Assembly (NCBI GenBank): GCA_030063045.1
Contig: JAQSEB010000196.1
Coordinates: forward strand, 62,001-126,000
Direction: 5' to 3'
DNA: 64,000 nt
Origin: Pratylenchus scribneri
Lineage: Eukaryota; Nematoda; Chromadorea; Rhabditida; Pratylenchidae
Shown: positions 50,801-62,516 of the stretch, in pieces
Numbering within the stretch: the first letter of the stretch is position 1
Layout of the letters: the number at the start of each line of letters is the position of its first letter
Program-made: the position numbers and the translations under genes
Notes under the pieces: model-generated
The model's database searches: none
What the model was told of the DNA's origin: nothing
What the model saw: only the letters and a program-made list of their open reading frames with translations

Positions 50801-52435
50801 ATCAAAATGGGAATTTGGCGAGAAGATCAACAGATTGCCGCTGCTCAACAAAAGTGGACTTTGAGGAAATTGTGAGTTCTTTTTGATGATAATAATGAAA
50901 TAACGAATTAGTGAATATAGTATCATTAAGTAATTCATAAAAAATAATAATAGTTGTATTAGCCCTAATCTAGAGCTAAAGTTGTTTGGGGTGAGAATGA
51001 GAACTGCGCCTAGGCATTCTCCCGCCGGCCCTTCGCCGGTAGCCTAATAAGCCCACCAGTGGCCCAATGAATGGGATAGGATTCGAAGCGAATCAACTTT
51101 TATTCTTTATTAATTCTGCGGGAAATATGATAATAAAGTTGAGGGGAAAAAGATATGCAGGAGAGGAAAAGGATGGGTTTTTAAGAGTCAGATTGGGGCA
51201 ATATTTGATTGATAGGGTGACAAGGCGATTAAGCAAAAAGTGGGGATACAGTAGGAAAAGAGGAAAAACTCATGCATTATTGGCATGGGAAAATTATATT
51301 TGCACAAATAATCAGTTCCCTTATAAGTGCTTTGATGATTGCTCCTTTTTGTTATTAATGATTAATGAATTGCTAAAAATAACTAAAAAATTCATAATAC
51401 CCCTATAATCCCTCTTCTTAATCATGACAGAAATCGGTGCTGGAAGAAGAAGGAGAAAAGCCATTGGACATGAATTGGCCGCATCGATGGCACAAACAGA
51501 TTTTGTACATTTTCCTTGCACCAATCCTCTTTCCCCTTTGGCTTACGATGGCCGATGTGCGAAGGGAGGAAAAGCGCAAATATTTTCCATTAACATTCTT
51601 CCTGTCCATCCTTTGGATTGCCGTATTCTCCTATTTGATGGTTTGGTGGGCCAACACAATTGGATTGACATTGGGCATTCCAACGGAGGTTGGCAAATTG
51701 GGGAAATGGGTTTAAAGACATTTTATTAGTTAAAAATATAAAAAAATAAAATTCAATATCCATCAATTCATTCAAAGGTGTTGGGTTTGACCATTTTGGC
51801 CGCAGGCACAAGCATTCCAGATTTGATCACCAGGTTCATCCATCCATTTTTGTGCAATAATAAATCATTTCAACTCCAATTTCAGCGTAATTGTTGCCAG
51901 AAAAGGACTTGGCGGTCATTTTTTTTATCAATTTTAATCACAACAATGTTTTCCTTTTCCTTTCAGATATGGCCGTCTCCTCATCCGTTGGCTCCAATAT
52001 TTTCGATGTTTGCGTCGGGTCAGTCTTTCTTTTGATAGCATCAAAATTATTTATTTAACATGTCGTCAATTTAATTTATATAGTCTTGATCAATCTACTT
52101 AATCCCTTTAAAACCCCCAATATTCCATTCAATTTCCCCCTATTATCATTTACAGTTTGCCCATTCCATGGCTTCTCTACTTTTTCTGGGATTTCTTGCG
52201 ACTGCCCACCTCCGCCCATTCAATCCATTCCGTACCCGTTTCCTCCAATGGGCTTGTTTGCAGTGTTGGAATGCTTTTCCTCATGCTTCTCCTTCTGTTG
52301 GCTGCCGTGGCACTTTGCGGTTGGCGAATGAACAAAGCATTCGGGTGCACAATGATTGCCGCCTATTTGGTGTTTTGTGCCCTTTCAATCGCATTGGAAG
52401 TTGGCAAATTGGCATGCCCACTTAGATTATGTTGA
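47811..52435 (+). CDS. K+-dependent Na+/Ca2+ exchanger (NCKX, SLC24 family)
   Basis: NCKX proteins extrude Ca2+ and K+ in exchange for Na+ at the plasma membrane. Exon 1 (47811-48034) starts [18 protein letters not shown] and includes a hydrophobic segment ([19 protein letters not shown]), the usual signal-like first helix. Exons 48076-48194, 48239-48301, from 48345 and from 48440 read [34 protein letters not shown], the alpha-1 repeat [16 protein letters not shown] (with the ion-binding Glu) and [17 protein letters not shown] cytosolic loop follows with a strong acidic run ([13 protein letters not shown] near 49140) and loop exons at 50280-50575 and 50610-50870. The second half (from 51430) holds the alpha-2 repeat [13 protein letters not shown]...[11 protein letters not shown] and the final helices, ending LACPLRLC. 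C. elegans ncx-4/ncx-5 are relatives. Introns carry the composite minisatellite element and repeat copy 9. Confidence 0.93.
49295..50125 (+). mobile_element. Composite repeat with minisatellite core, copy A
   Basis: A left flank (49295-49546, including CCATTAAAATTGGTTCA, GGGAGACACAAATCACAAA and TTTTTCCTTCTTTTTCTTTC), a TTCCGCCTG array, and a right flank (49965-50125, including TCCAAGATTTTTAGCC, GGGTTG-CCAATTT and CGATATATCA) match the element at 61085-61835 block by block. It therefore appears to move, or to have been copied, as one unit. No protein frame is present. It is within an NCKX intron. Confidence 0.75.
49547..49963 (+). repeat. TTCCGCCTG minisatellite array in NCKX intron
   Basis: About twenty units of AATTCCGCCTGGTCAACTTAG, with variants GCGAACTTAG and TTTTTAAG, run head to tail. 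A higher-order block of about six units (49672-49800, then 49800-49930) is itself duplicated. The open frame it creates on the minus strand (repeating RRNYSKL) is a by-product of the unit. Confidence 0.95.
50953..51292 (-). repeat. 320-bp interspersed repeat, copy 9
   Basis: A reverse copy, from TGTATTAGCCCTAATCTAG to GCATTATTGGCATGGG. It lies in the NCKX intron before the second membrane half, antisense to the gene. Confidence 0.8.
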
Positions 52436-52948
52436 AAATTGAAGAATTGAGAGGAAATGATAAAGTTGAATATGTGTAAATTTATATAGATATTGATTTA
52501 TTATAGCATTTAATTTTGTATAAAAATGTTTTACAGCTTTAAACATTGCCTCAAACAGTCGCCAATTAAAAGGCATTTATCAAAACTGATGAGGAAAATG
52601 GGCATTATTTTGGTCAAAATCCATTAGCATTAAATATTTTCCCTGTTTTGGTTTATAATTCATCATTGACCATAAATGTCACATAAATATGAGAAATAAA
52701 TTTATTAAAAAAAACTCGGCGGATTTGCCGAAAGAATAACTCGACCCTTTTGAAAATCCATTGCGCACCTCTAAATCGATTCATCCAACAACAATTCATC
52801 CTGCTCTTTCCGTCCATTTTTCTTCAAAACCCACTCCCCCTTTCCCCACTTCTCAACACATTCCAAGGTCATTTTTCCCAATCCTTCCTTCTGAATATCT
52901 TCTCCCATCCATAATTCTCATTGAAAAGGCGGTTTTCCCCAAATACAC

Positions 52949-54812
52949 ATGTATATTCCCCATATTCCATCATTTTCGCCCAAAATTTTTCAATTTCTTT
53001 TGGCACTTTTCCTCATAACAGGTTCCAAATTCAACGCAAATATTGTTTAATCCATCAAAAAGGTAAATTGAATTTGGCCGACCCAAATGCCGGTTCGGAT
53101 GATCCATTTGCCTCGAATGGGGATTTGGATGTTGGCATTGCGGCCAGTGGGTCAAGAAAGCCTGAAGATGCCATTCCGGTCATCGAAATTCGGGGCGAAG
53201 GGAAACCGATGAGTGCGGCACAAATTCGGGAATTGGAGGAAACATCCAATGGAGGCCCATTGGATATAAAAGTGTGCAGGGGAAATTAAATTCCCATATT
53301 AATTAATTTGACAAAGATGTCCAAAACATGGGTACCCGGAATTTGTCCAAGGAAAGCACATCGCCTGGATTTTGTCACTTTCCATTATAAGGGATTCTCG
53401 GAGGCTGGCAAAAAGTTCGATCAAAGTTACGGCAGGGAGAAGGATGGCATTCGAATTCAATTGGGCGTTGGAATGGTGAATTTGGAGTAATAATAAAGGA
53501 GGAAAATGGAATTTACAATGAAAGGTGATGCCCGGATTGGACAAAGGGCTGAAGGGAATGTGCGATGGGGAATTGCGCAAAATTGAAGTGCCATGGAGAT
53601 TGAGCAGGAAGAAGAAAAGCAAAAGTTAGTTTATGATGAGAAATGTATGCCAATTCAATATTTTGACCACATTTAATCATAATAGGAACTAAATTGAGGA
53701 AAAACACTATAAAATATACTCTATAAAATGGAATAAATCAAAAATTTATGTAATGAAAAGAAAAATACATTCAAATTAGAATAAAGTCAACATAAAAATG
53801 ATTGCTTTTTTGGGTGATTGATCAATACAGAAATCAATGCCAATATTTCATTATAATCCATCCCCCTCTTTATATTTGAGTTTGGCGATTTGTGCCCAAC
53901 GATGAGCATTGGCTGCGTTTCGACGTGGAAATGTTGGCCGTTGAGGAATGGACAATTGAGGGACAATTTCGTTTTATGGATTTGAACAATGATAGCAAAT
54001 TGACGGAACAGGAATTGGTCAGATTTGGGCAAAAGATGAGGAAGGAATTTGGCAAAGGATGGCCAAATGAAGACATCGACACGGTGCTGGCCGCAAAATA
54101 TTATATAAAGTTGGTTGGCAATATTTATGATCTGTCAATTAAGTTTAAGATATGCTTGCTATTAGTCCTAATCTAATAAGATTAAAGTTATTTGGGGCGA
54201 GACCCTGCGACTAGACTCTCACCCCGAGCCTTCGCTGGAGGCTTATTATAAGCCCCCCAGTGGACCAATGAATGGGATAGGGATTAGAGGCGAATCAACT
54301 TTAACTTGCTCTTTATTAATTGTGCGGAAAATATGACAATAATGTGAAGGAGAAAAAGTAATAGGAGAGGAAAAGGGGTGGGTTTATAAATGTGGATTGA
54401 GGCAATATTTGATTGTAAAGGTGACAGGGCAAAAGTGGGGGTACAGTAGGATGAATATGAAAGACCCTTATTCGACATACTGATAATGATAAGCACATTT
54501 TGCTTTTAAATGTCCAAAAATTTTGATTTTTTCAGATATTTTGATGCAAACGGCGATGGCAAAGTTCAACTCGTAGAATTTATGCGTGTTTTCCAAAGGG
54601 ACATGGCCTCAATGGATGAGGCAGGAAAGCGAAGAAAAGGACAGAAGCATGGGAAAGTGGAAGGCCGAAAACGGGACCCAGGATTTGCTTGGATTCTAGA
54701 CTTCAACAATGATGGAATTGTTTCGGTACAGGAAATGGATGCGGCCGATCAAGTTTTGGCTGGCGAGCTGGCAATTCTGCCAAAATTTGAAGGAATGAAA
54801 GAAGAATTATAA
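52949..54812 (+). CDS. ER FKBP-type prolyl isomerase with three EF hands and KEEL tail
   Basis: FKBPs with EF hands (vertebrate FKBP7/9/10/14 group) are ER folding enzymes, often for collagens. Six exons (52949-53021, 53063-53271, 53317-53475, 53525-53624, 53881-54109, 54536-54812) join in phase to 348 residues; intron 1 is only 41 bp. Residues about 13-25 are a signal-peptide core (FQFLLALFLITG). An acidic 70-residue segment follows, then the FKBP fold (about 95-204) with VTFHYKGF, KKFDQS, VGMVMPGLDKGLKGMC and WLRFDVEMLAV. The usual Tyr-containing flap is replaced by a basic stretch (RLSRKKKSK), so isomerase activity may be altered. EF loops are DLNNDSKLTEQE (214), DANGDGKVQLVE (260) and DFNNDGIVSVQE (312). 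The C-terminal KEEL is a KDEL-type retention signal, as in ERp72. Confidence 0.9.
54159..54490 (-). repeat. 320-bp interspersed repeat, copy 10
   Basis: A reverse copy, starting ATTAGTCCTAATCTAATAAG. It fills most of the last intron of the FKBP gene, between the exons for EF hands 1 and 2, antisense to the gene. Confidence 0.8.
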
Positions 54813-55559
54813 AAAAAGGCACAAATTGGGTCAATCATTAATTGCTTTCGGCAACATTTTAGAGGGGAAAAGATAAGGCGAATGGTATGGTAATGATTGA
54901 TAAATAGGTATATGTATTTTTTGTTGGGGAATGCGGGCATTCAATTCAATTCAATTCATTTTTTCCACATTTCCAAATTCATTTTGGTCGTTTTTTGTTA
55001 TAATTTTCGGCATAAATTTGCACATTTCGTATTCCAAATTGGCATTTTGTCATTCCATGGCTTTGGGCCAAATCCCCAAAGGGTGTATATTTTGGATGGG
55101 ACACACTCATTTCCATTCCATCCTTTCCATCCTCATTCCGGGCTAATCCTCCCTTTCCCTTCCAAATTTCCCAATCCCTTCTTCCACAAATCCGTCCCTC
55201 CTCTTTTGTCCTCTGCTTATTTTCCATTTGGCCAGACAACAACAAAAATTCATATTCCCCTCCCGGGGCAATTAAAATGGATAAAATCCTCGTCATTCGC
55301 ATTTTCCTTTAATTCTTCCTCATTCTTTGATTATTTGGCTGTTTTCTTGGGTCGACGTTGAAAAAAGTGTCAGCCGATTGGAACAAAAAAAAATAAATAA
55401 ATAACAATCCAAGAAAGCATAATAATCGATTTTGCCCTGCGGAGTGAATCATCGCCGCCTAAAGTCATCCATCCCATTCCTTCAAATTGTTCCAGTCAAA
55501 CTTTGCCCACAAAAAACCAATCTTTTCATTCGCATTCTTCCCATTTTCGACCTTCTATT

Positions 55560-56692
55560 ATGGCCGCATTCTTCCCAGGCCATCAACGTAGCCATTCCCA
55601 GGCTCAACAGGTTTTTTGGAAGGAATCCGCCGAAAAATTGCCAAATTCTCCCCCATTTTGAAGCTAATTCCCCGGCAAACATCCACCGAGCCGGAAGAGC
55701 CCTATCCAAGTGCTGCCTCCTCCTCTTCGGCCCAACCATATTCGGATTGGCCAATTTCCCATCAAACTCATCATCCAACGGCGGGAGGAGGGCAAGCCGG
55801 AATGCGATTTTCGGTATTGGCCGGCAGTGATTGTTCTTCTTCCTATTATCGGCTGCCGGGGGCGGCCAACAGTCGGAATGAACAATCCACGGGCCCAAGG
55901 TTCCCAAAAAGAATGAAGGGGAAATGAAAATTGGCATTTGACAATTTTGCCAAATATGCCAAATTTATTCACAATTTTATCAACCAAAATTAGAGGGTTT
56001 GGACTTTCGACAATGGCAAAACGATTTAATATTTTGCCTCCTTAAAGTATAACCTAGTTTACACATTATACTCTTTAGAAGTAAATTAGTCAATTGGCAA
56101 TTTAAAATTGGCCATTTTGAAACCAATTTTCGGTGCTTGTTGAAATCAATTTCCTTCCAAATTGTTGGAATTCTGTAGAAAATATTTTCCCATTGAAGAT
56201 CTCTTCTGCGTGCCAATCTTCGGGTGGTCATTGGCTCTTTGGCTTTGGCCTTACTCGGATCGGCCCTTTTTGTGTTCGGCGCTTGTGTCATGTTTTTCCC
56301 TAATGATATGGGTTTGTAATGGATTAAATTTGGGAAAATACACATTGATGTGATGGCCAAAAGTAAATGAATGGATTAAGGATTAAGCCTCACATCTAAT
56401 AAAGTCAAATCTTTTTCTTTCAAAATAAGGCTAAATTAAATATTTTCCCCTAAAGATATGTCATTTTTTGGGATAGGGAAAATCCAAAATTCCCTAAATA
56501 ATTCTAAAAATTCTTTCCCATTAAATGTATTGTTTAGATGTCCATGGCTGGGTTTTCCTTGTTGTTGGCGTGTTGTTCGCCATTCCCGGCTTCTACCACG
56601 TCATTTACATTGGATGTGCACTTTGCGGTCGACCCGGCTATTCCTTCGAGAATTTGCCCACATTCACCAAGCCTAGTTCATATTATTATTGA
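55560..56692 (+). CDS. TMEM134-like two-pass membrane protein
   Basis: TMEM134 belongs to the TMEM134/TMEM230 (DUF872) group of small endomembrane proteins; its role is poorly known. Four exons (55560-55610, 55664-55899, 56199-56311, 56538-56692) join in phase to 184 residues; intron 1 is 53 bp. The N-terminal half is Ser/Pro-rich and contains RFSVLAGSDCSSSYYRL. Then come SLLRANLRVVIGSLALALLG and SALFVFGACVMFF (helix 1) and WVFLVVGVLFAIPGFYHVIY (helix 2), followed by IGCALCGRPGYSFENLPTF. The sequence PGFYHVIY with a nearby GxxGYxFxxLPxF is the family's hallmark, and NRRVVL-type residues before helix 1 favour TMEM134 over TMEM230. The ATG at 55560 is the first in-frame start that splices cleanly. 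Confidence 0.85.
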
Positions 56693-57621
56693 AAGAAAAA
56701 ACAATGAATGGGAATAACATAATCATTCATAATTTACACAATGGTCATTCCAAATTTGCACACATAATTCGCCTTTTTTGATTTTTGGAACCATTAAATT
56801 GACCAAAAATTACAAATCTATTAAAGTTAATTTGAATTAATTTAAATAATAAGAATAATTGAAATGTGCGCAAATTTGGATAACCTCCTAATAAAATGTT
56901 CTCCTCTTTTGTCAGCTACCTGCCATATCCTTCGATTTCAATTTTTGTCCAATTTTCACTCCAAAATCACTTATCCAAAGAATTCCTGACCAATCTTTTG
57001 ATTCGCCTTCCTCCCTCCCCCATTTCCCCATTCATTCCTTCTCTTCTTGCCCATTTTCCTCTCAAATTTGCATAATTTAATCAAAAATTTATGTTGCGCA
57101 TTTTAATACATTTTCTCTTACATAATTTACATTTTTATTATTTTATAATAATCAAAATTGTCATGACCAAAATTTCTGATAAAAATATTCAAAAAATGAA
57201 TTGGACAAAACAAAAATAAATTCATTTGATCTCCGTCTGCTGCGGATATCGTTTACATTTTTTTACTACCGTATTCCTCTATTATTGCCCCCCCCCCTTC
57301 CTAGTACAAGTCCATCCCTCTCTATTGTAATAGTAATCCTATTGGAGGGTTTGAAAAATAAGAGCCTCGTCACTCTAATAGTCACTTTTGAGAATTTTTA
57401 AGGTGGAAAAAAAAGTAAATAAAAATTTTTGCCCCCTTTGATCCTAGGGCCATAAATAGTAGAGGAAACTAAAGATTTCAAATTTTCACCTCCTAATATT
57501 CTATCAAATTCATCAAAAATATTCCCCCCAAATCCATCCAAATCCAACACTCTTTTCATCCGCCTTCTACGGAATACACAATAAAATTAAAAAAAAAAAC
57601 AAATATATTTAAATAAATAAT
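56693..57621. other. Intergenic between convergent genes; no gene seen
   Basis: AT-rich sequence between the TMEM134 stop and the astacin stop. It includes a 10-base C run near 57298. No frame or RNA motif could be supported. Confidence 0.5.
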
Positions 57622-60600
57622 TTATCCAGTAATTATGGATGAATGTTGATCGAATTCATCTGTGACACATTTCCCATTCAATGCATAAAATGGAGGGCAG
57701 CATGATGGCTGATTGCATTGGCCCAATTGATTGGCCAATTCCGAACAAATTGACGGGGAAGAATCCGAAATATTTGAGGGAGGGGTGGAAAATGCAACGG
57801 CAGAATGATGGCAAAGTCGGTTCAGGAAAAGGACTTTTTGGCAATTTGGGCGCACCGGACAAGCTTGGAAATTGCAGGCGCTGAATTCCTGCGGCTTTCC
57901 ACTGTTTTTGAAGATGATTTGAATTGATGGATATGGAGTTATAGACAAACTTTGGGCAATCCGCACTCAAACATTCACGAATTCGGCTACGTATTCTGAA
58001 ATTCGATTGGGTGTGAAATTTTATGGATTGGAGTCAAGAATTCCAACAAATGCTTTTTAATCTATTTTAATGAATGCATTGCATTAATTGAACATTTTTT
58101 TAAACTCATTTCCATTTCATAAAGAAATAATTAATCAAGGACAAGGGGAATATGCCCTCAGCAGGAATCTGATACATTTTTGAATTCCAATTGAATTTGG
58201 AATTCGCTAGATATTCTCTATTATTCTATTCTAATTTGGAATTGTGTCTTCAAAATCTGTCAATTCGGTCTTATGCCTTAACCCTAGCTCAAACTGACCC
58301 GCATCCGCCGCAAGGCCTTGAGCATGCACTCCAAGAGGCCCATTCTCCCCAAATGTTTTTGCCTGGCAAAATTCTGGCCTTCTTCCCCAATCCACCATTT
58401 AAATCTGCTCCACCACCTTCGTCTGGCAAATTTTTACCCGTTTTTTGGTTGGTGGCCGCCAAATTGGCTAAATGGGGGAAAAGTGCAATGAAAGGGAGAA
58501 ATACGGTATAATTTATTTGTTGGTTAATTAACAAAATAAATTGGATGATTCAATTTTTACCCAAATATTACTCCCCGAAATTAATTTTAATTTCGATTCT
58601 TATCCCATTCCCTATAATTCAATAAAATTTATAATTTACTGGCTCTTAGCCTCATTTGGAAGCCAATGTCCTGGGCAAGTTGTGCACGGAAAATGATAGC
58701 CTAAAAATTAGAATAAATCAACGTAGAAATTCACCCCTTCAGCTGACAATTTGATTATATTCCGAAACCAATGGGCTGGTGGGCTTTTGATCGGCACAAC
58801 AAAATCGAGCGCCCGTCAACCGTTGATCCTTTGCCAATTTCAATTCCACATAATCAACGCAAATTGTGGCACAAAGCAACGAAAAATCGCCGATGAATTC
58901 GACTTGGATTCGAGTGCCGGATGGCGATCGAACAATCCAATTGCATTGTTGGCCAGGTTGATAGCCTTCACCGTCATAATCCGGCGATTTTATCTCCAAT
59001 TGATTGCCACTTTCCACAAAAAGTTCGTCTCCACAATTCGCCTCTGAATTTTTGTAAGGAAATATTTAATTCCATCTTCTATATCTATTTTATTAAAAAT
59101 GAATTCCATTTTTTGATGATTTCTTCTAATTTAAATGAATCCGATATGAAATTTTCTACATTTAATTAACTCAAATTCTTTTTAACAATGAAGATTTATT
59201 TATTTTAGTTTAGTCTTTTGTTATCCCCACACAATTTATAAGAATTTTGTTATTTTCTATTCATTCTTTCACCCACTTTTTGGCTCTTGTGCCCGTTCAC
59301 ATCGATTTCCCCCATATCCATTTGGGCAAATGCATTGTTGGCATCGACCCGGATTTGGATATCCTCCATTTCTGCATTTTGCTTGCGATTCGAATTTAGG
59401 CTCAGCCAATTCCCTGGGCGGTTTATATCCTGGCTGACGCAATTCCGGAATTCCGCCGCATTTATCTGGCTGATTGGGTAAAAATGAATAAATCTAAAAA
59501 TTGATATCGTTTTTGGGGCCTCTATGATGCCATTTATTAGCCATTATTATGTCCTATTATGGCCAAGATTTGAAATTTACCCGCGCAATATGCTTTGTTG
59601 ACGGACATCACATCGAAAAATGCCAATCGATCGCGTTGTCCAATGGTGGATTGGAAAAGAATGTTCCTAATGGATGGAATAAAATTGCTAATTTGTTATT
59701 CAAAACATTTCTCAGAATCAGAATTACAATTTTGGGAATATTCCCTCGTCCTGACAAACTTGGTCATTAATGTCACACTGGTCCCATCCGAACTGAAAGC
59801 AGTCGGTCCATAATGCCTTTTGGATAGGAATTAATGACTGAAATAATTCGGTGGGAAAACAAACATCACTGAGCCATAATCATAAGGTAGACCAAGGGTC
59901 AAAATTTCATCGGAACCACGCAATTGGAAATCCGCCATATAGGAAGGCATTATGAAGGCCTAAAATAGAGATAATTAATTAACCAAAAAACACATCAATT
60001 TGACACCTTCTCAACGTGAATATATTTCCAAGCATCCGGCCTGGATTGTTCATGCCAAAGGCCAAGGACATGGCCAATTTCATGTTCCACAATGCCAACC
60101 TGAAATATTGGGAACAAAATATTTGTCAATACGGAATAACCACTCTTTCGCATCCGGCCCCAATTGAGACTCCTTGCCTGCCTCCATATCGGCCAATCAT
60201 TGAATAACAACTAAATTTTAGTTTAGTCAATGCCAATAATACCTAAAGGCCTTTCCTATTTTTTCCTACTGTACCCATTTTTTGCCATCCACTTTTACCT
60301 AATCATCAATCAAATATTGCCCCAAGCCTCCACTTTTGCGATGTTCTGTTACCAAATTTTTTCGGCACAACAAATAAAATAACAATTTGGAGGTTATTTC
60401 CCCTCAAATCCCTATCTTTTTTTTGGGCCACTGAGTGCTTATTAATTAGGCCCCGGCGAAGACCCGGGTGAGAGTGAGAGCCTAGGCCCATTCCGCCTGT
60501 TCCCGAACCATTTTAGTCCAAGCTAAAGACGAATAAAATAGCAATAGAAAAGCCAAATTTCATCATCAAAACTGACCCTTGCCCTTTAAAGAATTCCACA

Positions 60601-62179
60601 AAATCCTCTCCTTGTTCCTGTTGCTGCTGTTGTTCTCGATGTTCAAATCTAATGCAAGTATTATTCTCCCAATATGCAATTGCTTCGATGATTTGTTGGA
60701 TGGCACTGAATTCCAACGATTCATGGAGCCGAAATTTAATTGGCATTCGGCTCCAAATGGCTTCTGGATCTGCACTGAGGCTTCGTTTTGTGGGCACCCT
60801 TGGTGGCATCGATTTTGAATCTTCCTCCTCGAGACGAGCCAAAAAGACACCAAGTTGACGATCTTCACAAAAAACATAGATTTTCACCTAAAATTAGGTA
60901 CAAAACCAGTTAATAGGATGTCGCCTTCAAAGAGAAGTTGAGCTAATTCAGCACTCGTATTTGGCTGGGCCGAACTGATTGAGACGGGCTTTTGACGATC
61001 CAATTCAGACTAAAATTAAAATATTTTCCAAATTTAACAAAATTTTTTTGGATGATTGAAAAATGACTCAATTTAATCAAAAATCAACAAATAAAGAATT
61101 TTCTTCTCTTTCAAAAAAAAACCATTAAAATTGGTTCAGTTTGAGTAAAGATATGTTTAAAAAACAAATGGACATTAGAGAATTAGAACAGAGGGAGACA
61201 CAAATCACAAATTTCCCTCAATGAGAACAGACTGTAATGAAAAGAAAACGAATACCGTATTTTGGAAATCGAGGGAACACTTTTTTTTCCTTCTTTTTCT
61301 TCTCCTTTGATGGTGAGCTGGTTGTAAGAATAATTCCGCCTGGTCAACTTACTTAGAATAATTCCTCCTAGTCAACTTAGAATAATTCCGCCTGGCCAAC
61401 TTACAATAATTCCGCCTGGTCAACTTAGAATAATTCCGCTTGGCCAACTTACAATAATTCCGCCTGTTTTACTTAGAATAATTCCGCCTGTTTTACTTAG
61501 AATAATTCCGCCTGGTCAACTTAGAATAATTCCGCCTGGTCAACTTAAATAATTCCGCCTGGTCAACTTACTTAGAATAATTCCGCCTGTTTTAATTCCG
61601 CCTGTTTCTAACAACAATTCCGCCTGCTGAGAGATGATCACGAGAACGTATGTCCATTTCCAAGATTTTTTTGGTTTTATTTTTTGGATGGGTTGGCCAA
61701 TTTCATTGATCGATATATCAATTTGAAGAATTGAAAATTGCTAATGTTTTTGACATGAATGTACCAAATGCAGTTGCACTATTTTCTAATTTTATGGGGG
61801 CAAACGCGAAGATAATATTTCAAATTTATTTTCCTTATTAAAAAACCATTATTTCCCCTCCCTCTCCCCATTTGCCCACATCATGACTGAATCGTCGGTG
61901 GCCATAGCCAATTTGATGGGCCAATTGTTTTGCCCTCTGCAATTGCCGATTCAATCGTTCCACTTTTGGGGCATCCAATCCCGCAAAATGTTCCTTCAAT
62001 TCATTCAAAACGGGCATTGTCGGTTGATCGCCACTTCTTTGTTGATGCCAAATTTGATGGCCATTTTCTGGTTGGCTATTTCCGGTGTCGATGATTAGGG
62101 TATGAGAAAATATTGGATGGGAATGGACGTAATAAGTAGGAATTAACAAAAAGATGAAAATTATTGATAAAAGACACAT
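57622..62179 (-). CDS. Secreted astacin zinc metalloprotease with EGF, CUB and TSP1 domains (NAS subgroup V)
   Basis: Nematode NAS proteases of subgroup V (nas-33 to nas-38, including the cuticle-collagen processing enzyme dpy-31) act in the matrix and cuticle. The start at 62179 gives a signal peptide ([18 protein letters not shown]) and a propeptide with a likely furin-type site (PTKRS, near 60790). The catalytic domain contains [12 protein letters not shown], a Cys-Ile-Arg-Phe strand, the zinc motif [17 protein letters not shown] (near 60070) and the Met-turn SVMHYG split by an intron near 59835. Then follow an EGF module ([15 protein letters not shown]...GGNRCE, near 59330), a CUB domain (59040-58640, [20 protein letters not shown]...CNWIV), TSP1 ([18 protein letters not shown] near 58310) and a Cys-rich tail ([17 protein letters not shown]). 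Zinc ligands and the Met-turn are intact, so activity is expected. The specific orthologue is unresolved. Introns carry repeat copy 11 and composite element copy B. Confidence 0.9.
60226..60533 (+). repeat. 320-bp interspersed repeat, copy 11
   Basis: A forward copy, from TCAATGCCAATAATACC. It lies in the astacin intron between the exon encoding CIRFEH and the exon before the zinc motif, antisense to the gene. Its tail is diverged. Confidence 0.8.
61085..61835 (+). mobile_element. Composite repeat with minisatellite core, copy B
   Basis: The flanks match copy A at 49295-50125 in the same order: CCATTAAAATTGGTTCA, GGGAGACACAAATCACAAA, GAAATCGAGGGAAC and TTCCTTCTTTTTCTTCTCC on the left; TTTCCAAGATTTTTT, GGGTTGGCCAATTT and CGATATATCAATTTGAA on the right. 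It occupies astacin intron 1. No open frame is present. Confidence 0.75.
61322..61628 (+). repeat. TTCCGCCTG minisatellite array in astacin intron 1
   Basis: About fourteen units of AATTCCGCCTGGTCAACTTAG, with CCAACTTAC and TTTTACTTAG variants, run head to tail. The unit variants overlap those of the NCKX array, so the two share a recent ancestor. Confidence 0.95.
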
Positions 62180-62516
62180 TTTTGGGGGGAGAAGGAAAAT
62201 GTTCGGCGAGAAAAAGGACTGTGTTGGCTAATGAGGTGGCTAATCAAATTGGATATGAAAATGGGAGAAATGATGGGCATGTGATATTGACTAGAGGCGA
62301 TATTCGCATTCTAATGGCGCAGTTTGCTTCTCAGCTTCTCACCATTGTTCATAGGCGAATGATTGAAAGGAAAAATGATCTCGCCCCAGACAGAAATAAA
62401 TAATTAAATCTTCTCCCTAATATTTTAATTTAATTTTATTCAATAAAAGAAGATTAAAATGAGAGGCACTTTTTGGTTGTTATTAATATTAAGTTTATTT
62501 ATTGTATTTTTTTTCG

